Below, in pieces: positions 56,084 through 64,000 of a stretch of 64,000 bases of DNA. The number at the start of each line of letters is the position of its first letter. The first letter of the stretch is position 1. The notes under the pieces were generated by a model. The model was not told where the DNA came from and did no database searches. It worked only from the letters and a program-made list of their open reading frames with translations. The translations under genes and the position numbers were made by a program. This DNA comes from Sporocytophaga myxococcoides DSM 11118 (GTDB taxonomy: Bacteria > Bacteroidota > Bacteroidia > Cytophagales > Cytophagaceae): contig NZ_AUFX01000004.1 in NCBI RefSeq assembly GCF_000426725.1, positions 663,075 to 727,074 on the forward strand, given 5' to 3'.

Positions 56084-56176
56084 GGTGTAGTGTATTAATA
56101 TTTTTGCTAGAAATGATTCTGGTATTTCGGGAAATTAACAGCTTTTTGATTTAACTTTTATCATATTTACATAGCT

Positions 56177-59100
56177 ATGGGAGAATTTTTACATGGAAGC
56201 TGCAAGGCCTCAGATAGACAGAATTTACACCAGTCTCGGCAGACACAGCTTAAGCCTTTAGAGAATAAATCAGAATCAAATACTGAAGAAGAATTTTCCA
56301 ATAAATCTCCTGAAACTATATTTCAAAGAAAGTGGGATAGCTTTGGTGGTGATGATGAAAACAGAAATCAGCCCAGAGGACCAGTTCCCTTAATGGCAGA
56401 GGGACAAGAATCGGAAGCTCCAATACAGCGTCGGGGTCCTTTGCCTTTGATAAACACAGAAGAAGAAGAGCCTATGCAACGGAAGGGCCCCGTTCCAATT
56501 ATAAATACAGCAGAAGAAGAGACAGTTCAAAGATATGGCCCAGTCCCTTTACAATTTCATGCAGAAGAGGTAGAAGAGCCTGTTCAACGCAGAGGTCCTG
56601 TACCGTCAATGGATTTAGATACAGATGAGTTATCACAAAGGCCCACTTCTTCATCTGATAAGATGCCTTTACCGGTACAAAGAAAAATGGAATCATCATT
56701 TGGAGAAGATTTTTCTGATGTAAATATTCATACCAATTCTTCCCAATCAATAGATCTCAATGCACATGCTTTTGCAAAAGGCAGTGACATACACTTCGCT
56801 CCCGGCATGTTTAATCCAGAATCGCAAAAGGGGCAGGAACTTCTGGGTCATGAATTAACACATGTGCTACAGCAGCGTGAAGGCAGAGTGCAACCTACCG
56901 TGCAGAAGAAGGGCGTGAACATAAATGATGATGAGGGCTTGGAAAAGGAAGCGGATGAGATGGGAGAAAAAGCGGCGAAGGGGTACCTTGTGGGTTCAGC
57001 TGGAAGTTCGACAGAAGATAATTCAATTAGTGGAACAATTCAGAAGTCAGAAGATGATGATCCTATTAATGAAAAGATAAAGTCTTACAATGAAGAGATA
57101 ACTGAGGCTAGCTTACTATATGGAATTCCTGAGGGTCAAATCCAATTGCTGATTGCTCAATGTTCTAAAGGGGAGAAAGATTTTGCAGATGGACAGTCGT
57201 TCGGTTTGTTGGGCCTTACAGAGACATTATGGAATGAAACCAAAGTTAAATTCCCGGAACTTGCAAACTATGAATTTGGAAGTTCTTGGAATGATGCACG
57301 AGCTAATATTTTACTTGGAGTAGCTGCCTATAAACTTCAGATTTCCAGTACGCAAGCCAATACCTCAGAAAAGCTAACAAGCGCTGAAAATACTTCACTA
57401 GCTGTAAATTCAATAGATATGCAGACTAATAATTCTGATGCAAATGTATCGACACCTGCTCAGGATATTATAAATGAACAGGCCCCAAACCCTGAACAAA
57501 CAAGTATAGCACCTGCTGATTCTTCCAAAATTATAGTAGGTGTTATAGAAAATCTTCCTATAGGTAGCAAAGAGGAAATCATCAGGATACAAAGTGCTTT
57601 AAAAGCTCTTGGTTATTATTCAGGTATAGAAGATGGTATAATTACGCGAAAGGACAAAACCGAAAGTAGCACAATAAAGGCAATAAGGAATTATCAGAAA
57701 GACAACCATCTTGCAGAAAGCGGAAATGTTGATGTTTCTACAAATTCACTTTTAATAGCTGCAGTTTCAGCGCTTCCTACTCCTTCTGTGGAGACTCCTG
57801 TAGTTCATAAACCCAAAGCCCCTACAAAGCCTAAAAAGGTTGAGTCGGAAAAGATCCCACAAAGCACAAAAACAACTACAAAAACGGTTCCTGCTCCCAC
57901 ACAAACGTCAGAGCAGATTTATGCTAAGCACGGAGGTGAAATGCTCGCTATTGGAAAGGAATTATTGCCATATGCAAAATCACATCCGGATGCAATAATT
58001 AAAATGCTGGATTACCTGACATGGAGTGGAGACAATCTTGCTTATAATATAAGTTCACATCTATCAGAGGCGGATCTTTCCGGAGTGAGCAAGGATCTTA
58101 TCAAGCGACTCTATGATGAGATGGATTCCGGCTACACATCGGATCTTGAGCAATTGCAGATGCAGAAGTTGAATAAGTTTCTGGCGGTTAATATTGAAAC
58201 GCTTTTGGACTCAAAGCTCCCGACTAATCCCAAAGACATAGAATCATATTTTGTTCAGTATGAAAAGATGGCAAAGACAGAGCTTGACTTTTGGTATTCA
58301 AATTCTAATAAAGGAGTGCCAGAAGCTGCCAGAGTTAAGCCAGAGCTATTTGCAAAAGAGGCTCGCAGAATTTATGCAGAGAAGCATGACCTAAAATATG
58401 TTGTACCCGTACAATTTGCACTTGCACAATTAAAGGCAGAAGGCGGTTTGGTCGGGAGGCAGAGAACAGGCGGAAACGTTTTTAATGTTGGAGCTAAAGA
58501 TAGTGGAATCACGGAATATGAAAAGAGCATTTCTACAATGGAAAAGGGGTTTAAAGCATATTACTCCATTATGGCAGATAAATATCTGGCGGGAAAAGGA
58601 GCAAATAATCTGCTTAAAACAGATGCATTTAAAAATCAAAGTGGAGGAGTTTATGCAACAAATCCGTTCTATGAGATGGAGATAAAGTCAGAGATAGGAA
58701 TGATGCATTACAGAACCTCGCGATATGCCTTATCGGGCAGAGTGGGGAATGGCGGAGATAATAAGGCAAAGGACGTTGCAATTGTTGGTTCATTTCTAAA
58801 CAAGGCTGGTTACCTTAAGAAGGAGGATATCAACGGAGTAGACGAAGTGACTGCGGCAATTAAAAACTTTCAACAAAAGGAAATGTCGCCTAAAGATGAA
58901 AAATGGTTTAAGGAGAGATTAAGTCATGTAGAAGACCCTGTAGATAGAGCAAACATGACGACTAAATCCAAATCGTTTGCAGATGGAAGTGTATGGCCAA
59001 ATGGACAAACAATAGGGCTGTTGTATTATATGACAGTATTGAATGGTAAGATTCCTGGAGGGATGATTGTACCACCTTCAGAACAAAAGCCTTTGAATAT

Positions 59101-59941
59101 TAAAAGTAGTTTAGGACCTCCTATAATAGACAAAGCGAGTTTGGATATCAATCAGTTTGTAGAGAAAATATTCAAAGCAATTGATGGCATTGGAACAGAT
59201 GAGGAAGCAATATATGTTGCTTTAGCTTCAATGAATTATAATCAAGGAAAAATTGATGAATTAAAGAAAGCATATTTTGAAAAGTATAAAGTTTCTTTAA
59301 TTGAAGATTTAAAAGGGGACTTATCGGGGCATGATCTTAAGACTGCTCTTGAACTTTTGAATGCGGGAGAGTCAAATATAAACCTAAAAAGCAATCCCCT
59401 AAAAGCTTCCAATATTTTGAGCAATAAAGTCAAATTTTCAGGTAATGCTGATGAAGCGAGTATTAAAGATAACATAAGAAATATTCTTGGGTGCTTAGCA
59501 CAGGCCGCAGGTTTAGAAAATGTTATTGTTACAGGAACAGCTAGGACAGCCTTAAAACAAGCTCAAGTGATGTACGATTGTTTGACGGTTGGTGATGATA
59601 TGAAGTATAAAGCACCAGGAGAGCGTGTTCAAAAAGTTTATTATAACTTGAAGAAGCAGGGAAAGGGCAAACAGGAGATTATCGATGCGATGCACCAAAA
59701 AGTAATTGAAGAGGGGCCAGAGAATGTTTCGGCACATTGTGCCGATTATTCTAAAAAAGTTACTGTCGATTTGGGGTATAGTTCAAATCCGATGACTGCA
59801 GATCAGGAAAAAAAATTTATAGCAAAGGTTAAAGAGTTAATGAAGAAAGGAATAATTTTGGACATACAATGGAAGGCAAATAATAAAAAGGAGCAAGCAT
59901 ATCACATTGTAATAGATGTTAACAAGAGCAAAGAAATATAA
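56177..59941 (+). CDS. eCIS_core modular protein 4: SLT-like, PG-binding, glucosaminidase-like, annexin-like and M15-like domains
   Basis: A 1254-residue protein without a Sec signal. Leader 1-66 with FQRKWDSFGGDDE; one RGPVP plus four QR-x-GP[VL]P units at 67-143; eCIS_core about 161-269 with HELTH at 225-229. Cargo: an SLT-like segment (about 300-400: ASLLYGIPEGQIQLLIAQCS, SFGLLGLTETLW); a PG-binding-like domain (about 455-530: IIRIQSALKALGYYSGIEDG); a helical domain (about 577-670); a glucosaminidase-like domain (about 685-855: ALAQLKAEGG, GGNVFNVGAKDSG) with a PG-binding-like extension; an annexin-like repeat (about 987-1065: IDGIGTDEEAIYVALASM, SLIEDLKGDLSGHDLKTAL); and an M15-like C-terminus (about 1075-1254: VIVTGTARTALKQAQ, VSAHCADYSKKVTVDLG, AYHIVID). 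Several modules are shared with protein 2 but in a different order. A lipoprotein gene follows after 10 bp. Confidence 0.85.
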   Translation: MGEFLHGSCKASDRQNLHQSRQTQLKPLENKSESNTEEEFSNKSPETIFQRKWDSFGGDDENRNQPRGPVPLMAEGQESEAPIQRRGPLPLINTEEEEPMQRKGPVPIINTAEEETVQRYGPVPLQFHAEEVEEPVQRRGPVPSMDLDTDELSQRPTSSSDKMPLPVQRKMESSFGEDFSDVNIHTNSSQSIDLNAHAFAKGSDIHFAPGMFNPESQKGQELLGHELTHVLQQREGRVQPTVQKKGVNINDDEGLEKEADEMGEKAAKGYLVGSAGSSTEDNSISGTIQKSEDDDPINEKIKSYNEEITEASLLYGIPEGQIQLLIAQCSKGEKDFADGQSFGLLGLTETLWNETKVKFPELANYEFGSSWNDARANILLGVAAYKLQISSTQANTSEKLTSAENTSLAVNSIDMQTNNSDANVSTPAQDIINEQAPNPEQTSIAPADSSKIIVGVIENLPIGSKEEIIRIQSALKALGYYSGIEDGIITRKDKTESSTIKAIRNYQKDNHLAESGNVDVSTNSLLIAAVSALPTPSVETPVVHKPKAPTKPKKVESEKIPQSTKTTTKTVPAPTQTSEQIYAKHGGEMLAIGKELLPYAKSHPDAIIKMLDYLTWSGDNLAYNISSHLSEADLSGVSKDLIKRLYDEMDSGYTSDLEQLQMQKLNKFLAVNIETLLDSKLPTNPKDIESYFVQYEKMAKTELDFWYSNSNKGVPEAARVKPELFAKEARRIYAEKHDLKYVVPVQFALAQLKAEGGLVGRQRTGGNVFNVGAKDSGITEYEKSISTMEKGFKAYYSIMADKYLAGKGANNLLKTDAFKNQSGGVYATNPFYEMEIKSEIGMMHYRTSRYALSGRVGNGGDNKAKDVAIVGSFLNKAGYLKKEDINGVDEVTAAIKNFQQKEMSPKDEKWFKERLSHVEDPVDRANMTTKSKSFADGSVWPNGQTIGLLYYMTVLNGKIPGGMIVPPSEQKPLNIKSSLGPPIIDKASLDINQFVEKIFKAIDGIGTDEEAIYVALASMNYNQGKIDELKKAYFEKYKVSLIEDLKGDLSGHDLKTALELLNAGESNINLKSNPLKASNILSNKVKFSGNADEASIKDNIRNILGCLAQAAGLENVIVTGTARTALKQAQVMYDCLTVGDDMKYKAPGERVQKVYYNLKKQGKGKQEIIDAMHQKVIEEGPENVSAHCADYSKKVTVDLGYSSNPMTADQEKKFIAKVKELMKKGIILDIQWKANNKKEQAYHIVIDVNKSKEI
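56375..56605 (+). repeat. Acidic QR-x-GPVP repeats of protein 4
   Basis: Coding repeats for residues 67-143: [29 protein letters not shown] and VQRRGPVP with acidic spacers. This array has the most variation at the position after QR (R, K and Y). Confidence 0.88.
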
Positions 59942-59951
59942 AAACCTTATT

Positions 59952-60617
59952 ATGAAGCCAAATATTTTGAACTATAATTTTTGCTTATTAATTCTTTTAT
60001 CAGTGCAAATCTCAGGCTGTAACAGTAGCTTATCAAAAAAGGAAATACAAAATGAATCTGCTGGTAGTATTAAGGAAAATGTATTAAACGGATCAAAAAC
60101 ATTTAGTTCGGAGGCAAATGGAGGCGATAGTTCTTTCATTTCTCGGAAAATTTTTAACGTTTCTACATTTGATAAAGATTTACAGTTTAAATCTTTCAAG
60201 GTGCTAGATTCAGCAGAAGGAGAACTATATTTTACAGGAGTAACTCAAAGGGACCATTTCATTAATGGAGAAATTTTTAATGATGAGGACTTACATACAT
60301 TTCATGCGACAATTATAAGCAAAGACTCAAACAACCGGGAATTTGGGGAGAATGAGAAATCATATTATATGGATGAAATTTTATATTTAACAGAGATCTT
60401 TTTTAAAGATTCTATTCCATATAAATTGGTAAAATGCTCGGATGATAAAAAATTTGAGTCTGTTCAAGGTCGTGATGAGTTTATGGTTTTAGCTTACGGA
60501 GGAAACCTGAATGAAATATCAGCTAGAGTCATTGATTCAACAAGTAGAATTCATAAAATAGAATATGTTGTTCGTGACATAGGTGATTTGACACCATTTA
60601 AAATTTGTGATCGATAA
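59952..60617 (+). CDS. Lipoprotein after eCIS_core gene 4, candidate immunity protein
   Basis: A lipoprotein of about 221 residues. The ATG at 59952 gives the signal peptide (NYNFCLLILLSVQISGC). The mature domain (STFDKDLQFKSFKVLDSAEGELYFTGVTQRDHFINGEIF) has no recognised family. The gene starts 10 bp after the effector stop, in the same place as the other candidate immunity lipoproteins. Confidence 0.78.
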   Translation: MKPNILNYNFCLLILLSVQISGCNSSLSKKEIQNESAGSIKENVLNGSKTFSSEANGGDSSFISRKIFNVSTFDKDLQFKSFKVLDSAEGELYFTGVTQRDHFINGEIFNDEDLHTFHATIISKDSNNREFGENEKSYYMDEILYLTEIFFKDSIPYKLVKCSDDKKFESVQGRDEFMVLAYGGNLNEISARVIDSTSRIHKIEYVVRDIGDLTPFKICDR

Positions 60618-60681
60618 AAAGAAGGTATAGCAGTTTTGCAAAAGTTTATAGCTCTTTTAGGAAAACCATCCTGTTCATTCA

Positions 60682-60821
60682 TTAATCCATTTGATTTCAA
60701 TGAAATACTTCGGGAGAAAATTTGCAGGGTCTTTATAAATTCCCATCCCGGCTCAAGCATTTTTCCTTTAATCTATTGATTTTTAGAAACTATTCCCTAT
60801 TTTGGCATTCCCGAAAAATTT
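60682..60821 (+). repeat. Intergenic repeat, copy B
   Basis: Second copy of the block at 55941-56083, here upstream of FISUMP gene 2. Spacing of the conserved segments is kept to within a few bases. Confidence 0.85.
60776..60805 (+). promoter_or_regulatory. Promoter-like element in repeat copy B
   Basis: TTG (60776-60778), 19-base spacer, TATTTTGG (60798-60805), the same arrangement as in copy A. Confidence 0.45.
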
Positions 60822-60951
60822 TAGAGTTGAAGATTACTATTTTTAGTAAAATTGGTACATTTGGGGAGTTCATTCAGTTGAATATCTTTTGAGTTTAAAC
60901 ATCTATTTTAATCGACCAATATATTTTTGAATTAAAAACTTCTTATAGAAA

Positions 60952-61569
60952 ATGAAAAAACTAATGCTTTCTTGGACCCTGGTTTTAGCTGTTGCAGGTC
61001 TTACATTCATGTCTTGTGGAAAAGATAAAGATGATAATAACCCGGTAGATCCGAATGCGGGAACAGTTATAGATGAGAGAGATCAGATAGTTTATAAAAC
61101 TATAAAGATAGGAGATCAGACTTGGTTTGCAGAGGATTTAAGATACGATGGTCCGTTGTCACAAGGTAATTCTTATAATCCATCTTCAGGCGGTAAGATA
61201 TATGATTTGGATGGAGCAAAAGTTGCATGTCCAAATGGTTGGAGATTGCCATCAGATTTGGATTTTAGAACTCTTGAAAATTATTTGGGTATGTCAAATG
61301 CTGACACAGCTAAAATTGGATATGGGGCGGATAGAGGTGCTGATAAAGGCATTGGAATGAAACTACAGAATGGCGGAGCCACAGGATTTAATTTTGTTAT
61401 TCCTTCAGGTCCTTCTAATAGACAACAGGTTTGGACATCAACTAAAATTTCAAATGGTAATCCAAATGGAGATATATTGGTGAGGACTTTTATAAGGAAT
61501 GGTAATTCGATAGATCGTGAAAGAAGTACTGAAGTAAGCCAAATGTGTGTTCGTTGTCTAAAGAATTAA
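60952..61569 (+). CDS. FISUMP-domain lipoprotein 2
   Basis: A 205-residue lipoprotein. Signal MKKLMLSWTLVLAVAGLTFMSC with Cys22, then GKDKDDNNPVDP. FISUMP motifs: DQIVYKTIKIGDQTWFAEDLR, CPNGWRLPSDLDFRTLENYL, QVWTSTKIS and MCVRCLKN. A paralogue of the gene at 54980, with conserved spacing of motifs; the LGMSNADTAKIGYG segment here matches LEMSNSDTAMVGYS there. Followed by a strong terminator. Confidence 0.88.
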   Translation: MKKLMLSWTLVLAVAGLTFMSCGKDKDDNNPVDPNAGTVIDERDQIVYKTIKIGDQTWFAEDLRYDGPLSQGNSYNPSSGGKIYDLDGAKVACPNGWRLPSDLDFRTLENYLGMSNADTAKIGYGADRGADKGIGMKLQNGGATGFNFVIPSGPSNRQQVWTSTKISNGNPNGDILVRTFIRNGNSIDRERSTEVSQMCVRCLKN

Positions 61570-61584
61570 TAAATCAATATAATG

Positions 61585-61620
61585 AACATCCTGCTATTCT
61601 GCAGGATGTTTTGCTTTTTA
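61585..61620 (+). terminator. Terminator after FISUMP gene 2
   Basis: AACATCCTGC / GCAGGATGTT, a 10-bp stem with a TATTCT loop, followed by TTGCTTTTTA. Confidence 0.88.
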
Positions 61621-61645
61621 ATTTACTTTTTAAATACTGGTTATA

Positions 61646-64000
61646 ATGAAAAGAGATATATTTTTCCTTTATCAAAAAAAAATAAGGCTTTTATTTTTCA
61701 TTTTATTTATTTTGATTTTTTCTTCTAGTTATGCCAAAGCTGGGGATACTACAGCGACATTCACAATTGCTGCGCAATGGGGAAACAATAACTGGGGAAC
61801 CAATATCTGTCTTCAGTCTGGCGCAACTTCCACAACAGTAAAGATTAAAGTCCAAAATTTTAATATTACCCCTGGAAATGCTCCATATAAATTTTATGTA
61901 TATTTAACTGGAAGTCCATCACCTCTTATAACAACTGCATTTGATATTGATGTTAATAATGTTAAAGACAATAGTGAAATAAAAGTTGTAGTAGCAAATC
62001 CAACTGATGTTACCAAAAAATATGGAGAACAAGCGTTAACATTTAATGTTACATCCATCCCCAACTATACCCTCTCTGCCCCTTCGACTAATGTTTGCCT
62101 TAACAATGAGGGTGACGGCCCTTATGATTTAGTTTTGAGTCCATATAAAGCAGGGTTAACTTATGAGTTCCGCAGAACAGGCGATAACAACAACACACTA
62201 TTAACCTTTGTTGAAAAGGCTGGTGGAGTCTTTACAAGAACGCTAGACAATGCTATTGCAGGATCCAGTTCATATTATGTTAATGTAACAGAAAATGGTT
62301 GCAGGAGTGATAAAATAACCAGTCCAACAATAACATTTTCAAGGTCACCAAAACTTAATGAAAAGACCTCATACCTCAGATATCTTTCTCAGGGAGGAAC
62401 AATAATTTTAAAGGATCTTTTTAATAATACAAATGGCACCTTTGATAATGATTATACTTTTGAAGATTTGTCGGGAAAAGGTTTGGTAGTAAAGCAAGGA
62501 AGCTCCTGGATCTTTAAAGGAGATGAAGCAGGTGAGGGGGTTTATAAAAATATTATAGCATATACACCTAACAATGCTACTTGTTCAAATGGAAAGACTA
62601 CGATAGGTACGGAATTAAAGATCCTAAATGATAAGGAGAGCCTAGTTATATTTCTTAAAGCCACCAAAGAGCTACCTATATGTGCTAATCAGGAAAGGTA
62701 TCCTCTGCAGGTTCTCATAAAAGATGGATGCCAACCTGCAAGTCAACAGATGCCTCAGATATCTGTTGGAGGTATCGCTGCATTAAATATCGCATATGTG
62801 GATATCGAAGAAAGCATTAACTGCCACATTTACAGCTTTGAAATAGAACCAATCAAGTATAATAAATCTGAGGTAGATATTAAGGTTGTCGGCCTTTCTT
62901 CCATTGGATGTGATTTGTCAGGAACAATAAAAATTGCAGCCCCCAATGATCCCACTATTTCAGGCCTTCCGGAAACAGTAAAGGTAAGTGGTGAAGACGT
63001 TGCATATATTTGCGGGTCGTCATCGGACACAATATCAATGAGAGCAAATCCTTCGGGAGGTTATTATACCATAGAAAAGGGAATTTTATCTGGAGGAACA
63101 TATAAATTCAAAACCATTGGCAATGTGAAGTTTGGCGAAACTTCAATAGACGATCAATCTTTAGAGCAGTTTGTGCCTTCGGATGTTTTCAAAAGAATCA
63201 TTTCTTCAGATTTTGATAGTCTAATTAAGGTAACATATACTTCCCCCAAACCATGTCCGGCAAATAAGTCTATTATACTTAAATTTCTTCCTTCAATTGG
63301 TGTGACATTCACCCATGCAGAAGATACAATTTGTTTTGGCGATACATTAGTGTTGAAAGTAAAAGATAGTAATGACCCTTTAAATAAATTCTCATGGAGT
63401 TTTGGAGACGGAGAACGATTATCATTGTCCTCTGATTCAATAGTAAATTATTTCTACAAGAATCCTGGAAGATACTTTATAAGATTTCAAAGCAATATAA
63501 ATTTATTAGAAGACAATATGTGTAATAACGATGTTATTGACACTATTTATGTAGGAGCGAAACCAGTCCCCTCTTATTCAGTTTACAATAATTACGAAGA
63601 GGAAGATATTAAATTAATTAGTAGTTCTAAAATTAAAGTAGCAAATATTTCGGATCCCGCTGATAAGATCATTAAATGGGAGTGGAGATTCGGGAATACA
63701 ATTCTGGATGAGAATGATACTGTGACTTATCTAAGTCCTGATTTCCAAAAGGACCCATATAAAGTATTACATATTGCGACAGCAAAATGGGGTTGTTCTG
63801 ACACCGCCACTTTAAATGTGCCAATTTTCCCTATTGATACAGTTTTTGCAGATGAATTTGATAAGGAGATTTTTGATCCGGCGGCAAATAACGGCTGGTA
63901 CCATACCGGTCAGTATTATAATGACAAAAGCAGATCCAGCTGGCAGAATATTCCTCCTGTCGGAAAGAATAAAAAAATTAAGCCGTTAACTCCTGGAAAT
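61646..64000 (+). CDS. Large secreted PKD-containing adhesin-like protein, 3' end outside window
   Basis: A frame open from the ATG at 61646 to the window end (785 codons seen). The N-terminus has a long signal peptide (QKKIRLLFFILFILIFSSSYAKAG). The body is built of Ig-like beta repeats, with Asn/Thr/Ser-rich strands such as VCLNNEGDGPYDLVLSPYKA and a recognisable PKD domain (FSWSFGDGERL, VNYFYKNPGRYFIRF) about 590 residues in, and a second PKD-like WEWRFGNTILDEND. The last visible part (DEFDKEIFDPAANNGWYHTG) differs in character. Large PKD proteins in gliding Bacteroidota are often T9SS substrates with gliding-associated C-terminal domains, but the C-terminus is not visible. Function is inferred only. 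Confidence 0.8.
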   Translation, partial: MKRDIFFLYQKKIRLLFFILFILIFSSSYAKAGDTTATFTIAAQWGNNNWGTNICLQSGATSTTVKIKVQNFNITPGNAPYKFYVYLTGSPSPLITTAFDIDVNNVKDNSEIKVVVANPTDVTKKYGEQALTFNVTSIPNYTLSAPSTNVCLNNEGDGPYDLVLSPYKAGLTYEFRRTGDNNNTLLTFVEKAGGVFTRTLDNAIAGSSSYYVNVTENGCRSDKITSPTITFSRSPKLNEKTSYLRYLSQGGTIILKDLFNNTNGTFDNDYTFEDLSGKGLVVKQGSSWIFKGDEAGEGVYKNIIAYTPNNATCSNGKTTIGTELKILNDKESLVIFLKATKELPICANQERYPLQVLIKDGCQPASQQMPQISVGGIAALNIAYVDIEESINCHIYSFEIEPIKYNKSEVDIKVVGLSSIGCDLSGTIKIAAPNDPTISGLPETVKVSGEDVAYICGSSSDTISMRANPSGGYYTIEKGILSGGTYKFKTIGNVKFGETSIDDQSLEQFVPSDVFKRIISSDFDSLIKVTYTSPKPCPANKSIILKFLPSIGVTFTHAEDTICFGDTLVLKVKDSNDPLNKFSWSFGDGERLSLSSDSIVNYFYKNPGRYFIRFQSNINLLEDNMCNNDVIDTIYVGAKPVPSYSVYNNYEEEDIKLISSSKIKVANISDPADKIIKWEWRFGNTILDENDTVTYLSPDFQKDPYKVLHIATAKWGCSDTATLNVPIFPIDTVFADEFDKEIFDPAANNGWYHTGQYYNDKSRSSWQNIPPVGKNKKIKPLTPGN

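Larger units (their letters stand above)
55601..56176. other. Intergenic region with terminator, duplicated block and promoter before eCIS_core gene 4
   Basis: 576 bp without a gene. It holds a terminator (55608-55648), repeat copy A (55941-56083) with a promoter-like element, and a leader ending in ATAGCTATGG shared with the orphan fragment at 52289. The stretch 55650-55940 shows nothing recognised. Confidence 0.65.
60618..60951. other. Intergenic region with the second copy of the duplicated block
   Basis: 334 bp without a gene. It holds repeat copy B (60682-60821) and, at 60922-60929, a TATTTTTG box about 22 bases before the FISUMP start that fits the -7 consensus but lacks a well-placed TTG. 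Confidence 0.6.

Overview
The window is about 64 kb of AT-rich chromosome from a gliding member of the Bacteroidota, most likely the Cytophagales (a Cytophaga/Sporocytophaga-like lineage). The basis is the genes themselves: gliding-motility proteins GldB, GldD, GldE, a GldJ-like and a GldN-like protein; a protein with a type IX secretion (T9SS) type A sorting domain; FISUMP-domain lipoproteins; the HU / TPR / tiny COX24-like ribosomal protein / RNase G block; and promoter sequences of the Bacteroidota TTG-N19-TAnnTTTG kind. No rRNA, tRNA, CRISPR array, insertion sequence or integrase was seen.

Region 1 (1 to about 37,000) is mainly housekeeping. It opens with the end-truncated mnmG gene and a cluster of four parS-like palindromes, one lying inside the last codons of ybeY. 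Then come an RsbW-like ATPase, a DUF4175-type membrane/coiled-coil protein, an oligopeptide-binding lipoprotein, exonuclease III, ComF, GldJ-like and GldN-like proteins, two ECF sigma factors with their partners, UvrA, endonuclease III, an asparagine synthase/glycosyltransferase pair, GldB, RNase G, HU, MutY, SSB, a shortened GldE, GldD, RecG, a Nudix hydrolase and a polysaccharide deacetylase.

Region 2 (about 37,300 to 60,620) is the striking part. It is a tandem array of four very large modular genes plus one orphan 5' fragment, all on the + strand. All begin with the same kind of N-terminus: a conserved leader with a QRKWD motif. In the four large proteins this is followed by three to five copies of an acidic V-Q-R-x-G-P-V-P repeat and an eCIS_core (formerly DUF4157) domain with an HExxH motif. 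Immediately after that domain homology stops and each protein carries different cargo: a HET-C-like domain; a glucosaminidase-like domain plus peptidoglycan-binding and papain-fold-like domains; a pesticin/T4-lysozyme-like domain plus LysM and C39-like peptidase; and an SLT-like, peptidoglycan-binding, glucosaminidase-like, annexin-like and M15-like chain. Each unit is followed at once by one or two small exported proteins, mostly lipoproteins, or by a WG-repeat protein. These are candidate immunity or accessory factors. The layout is that of a polymorphic-toxin or injected-effector locus aimed largely at the cell wall. No contractile-injection structural gene is present, so the delivery route is not shown by this window.

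Region 3 (about 52,600 to 64,000, partly interleaved with region 2) carries surface proteins: a beta-helix T9SS substrate, two FISUMP lipoproteins and a remnant of a third, and the start of a giant PKD-containing adhesin-like protein cut by the window end. An intergenic block of about 140 bp occurs twice, before the fourth large array gene and before the second FISUMP gene, which suggests duplication or shared regulation.
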